A DNA stretch of 5,773 nucleotides, taken from positions 1-5,773 of the forward strand of contig NZ_JADEXF010000278.1 of NCBI RefSeq assembly GCF_015207245.1. Reading direction: 5' to 3'. Position 1 is the stretch's first letter; each line of letters starts with the position of its first letter. This document shows positions 5,508-5,773 of this stretch, piece by piece. The notes beneath the pieces are model-generated. The model was not told where the DNA came from. It saw nothing but the letters and a program-made list of their open reading frames with translations, and searched no databases. The DNA is from Nostoc cf. edaphicum LEGE 07299 (GTDB taxonomy: Bacteria > Cyanobacteriota > Cyanobacteriia > Cyanobacteriales > Nostocaceae). The position numbers were made by a program, and so were the translations under genes.

Positions 5508-5773
5508 TTAACAGGATGCTGCCAATAATTTGATTTCTCTAATTCTCCTCTGTTTGTTGCTCAAAAATACTAAACCACCATAAGCATCATTTGGATATAC
5601 TAAATTTTTTTCACTATCAATTGTTGATGAAAATGTAGAGTATGCTTTTTGAGCCATACTTGTGCGATTGCTTACCTTTAACCCGTTCTCAGTAGGATAA
5701 CGCGAACTAGAAGCAGTAATTTGATGCACTTCACTTGTACTTGCATTCTTAGAATTTGAAAGCCCCTCAATTT
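5508..5773 (-). CDS. Unrecognised ORF, C-terminal part, 5' end beyond the window
   Basis: A minus-strand frame is open from the right edge to TAA at 5510-5508, giving at least 87 codons. Although a GTG occurs at 5729, the frame continues upstream without a stop to the edge, so the visible part is probably the C-terminus of a longer protein. It is rich in Ser, Thr and Asn in its first half (for example SNSKNASTSE and ITASSSRYPTENG). The second half is more ordered (SEKNLVYPNDAYGGLVFLSN) and ends in the basic stretch KQRRIREIKLLAASC. No membrane helix and no known domain are recognised. The Ser/Thr-rich composition suggests a linker or surface segment. It may be a real gene end or a chance frame; more sequence to the right would decide. 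Confidence 0.42.
   Translation of the reverse strand, partial: IEGLSNSKNASTSEVHQITASSSRYPTENGLKVSNRTSMAQKAYSTFSSTIDSEKNLVYPNDAYGGLVFLSNKQRRIREIKLLAASC

Noticed and set aside
1..5773. CRISPR array, tRNA, rRNA or transposase
   Set aside because: No regularly spaced direct repeats of CRISPR length, no tRNA cloverleaf, no rRNA-like block and no transposase-like translation were seen on either strand.

Overview
The window looks like chromosomal DNA of a filamentous, probably heterocyst-forming cyanobacterium of the Nostoc/Anabaena type. The main evidence is ten perfect copies of the HIP1 octamer GCGATCGC in 5.8 kb, far above chance. Heptanucleotide tandem repeats of the STRR kind and a dispersed repeat typical of these genomes point the same way, as do the protein types.

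Four recognisable genes all lie on the minus strand. In transcription order, from right to left, they are: (i) 4964-3417, an intact CRTISO-like FAD-dependent oxidoreductase of the carotenoid isomerase/desaturase superfamily, close to a conserved but poorly understood plant chloroplast protein; (ii) 3100-2558, a small membrane-anchored or exported thermonuclease (SNase) homologue carrying an in-frame amber codon in its signal segment; (iii) 2025-844, an intact LtrA-family multi-pass membrane protein; (iv) 752 to the left edge, an aldo/keto reductase split by a one-base frameshift. Gaps of about 90-530 bases separate the genes, so a single operon is unlikely. No shared pathway is evident. The LtrA and reductase genes are the closest pair, but a 24-base near-perfect palindrome stands between them.

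The rest is intergenic or weakly supported. Positions 2026-2557 hold a decayed heptamer array, a compound inverted repeat and a possible 74-residue ORF with a TTG start. Positions 3101-3416 hold nothing convincing. Positions 4958-5507 hold a clear heptamer array that overlaps the oxidoreductase start, a possible small membrane ORF and a dispersed palindromic repeat. Positions 5508-5773 hold the 3' part of an unrecognised minus-strand ORF that runs off the right edge.

No CRISPR array, tRNA, rRNA, insertion sequence, or new multi-gene system is visible. The points most worth a second look are the two gene-breaking lesions (the frameshift at 323/324 and the amber codon at 3059-3061), the charge-reversed catalytic position in the nuclease, and the heptamer arrays placed directly at two start codons.
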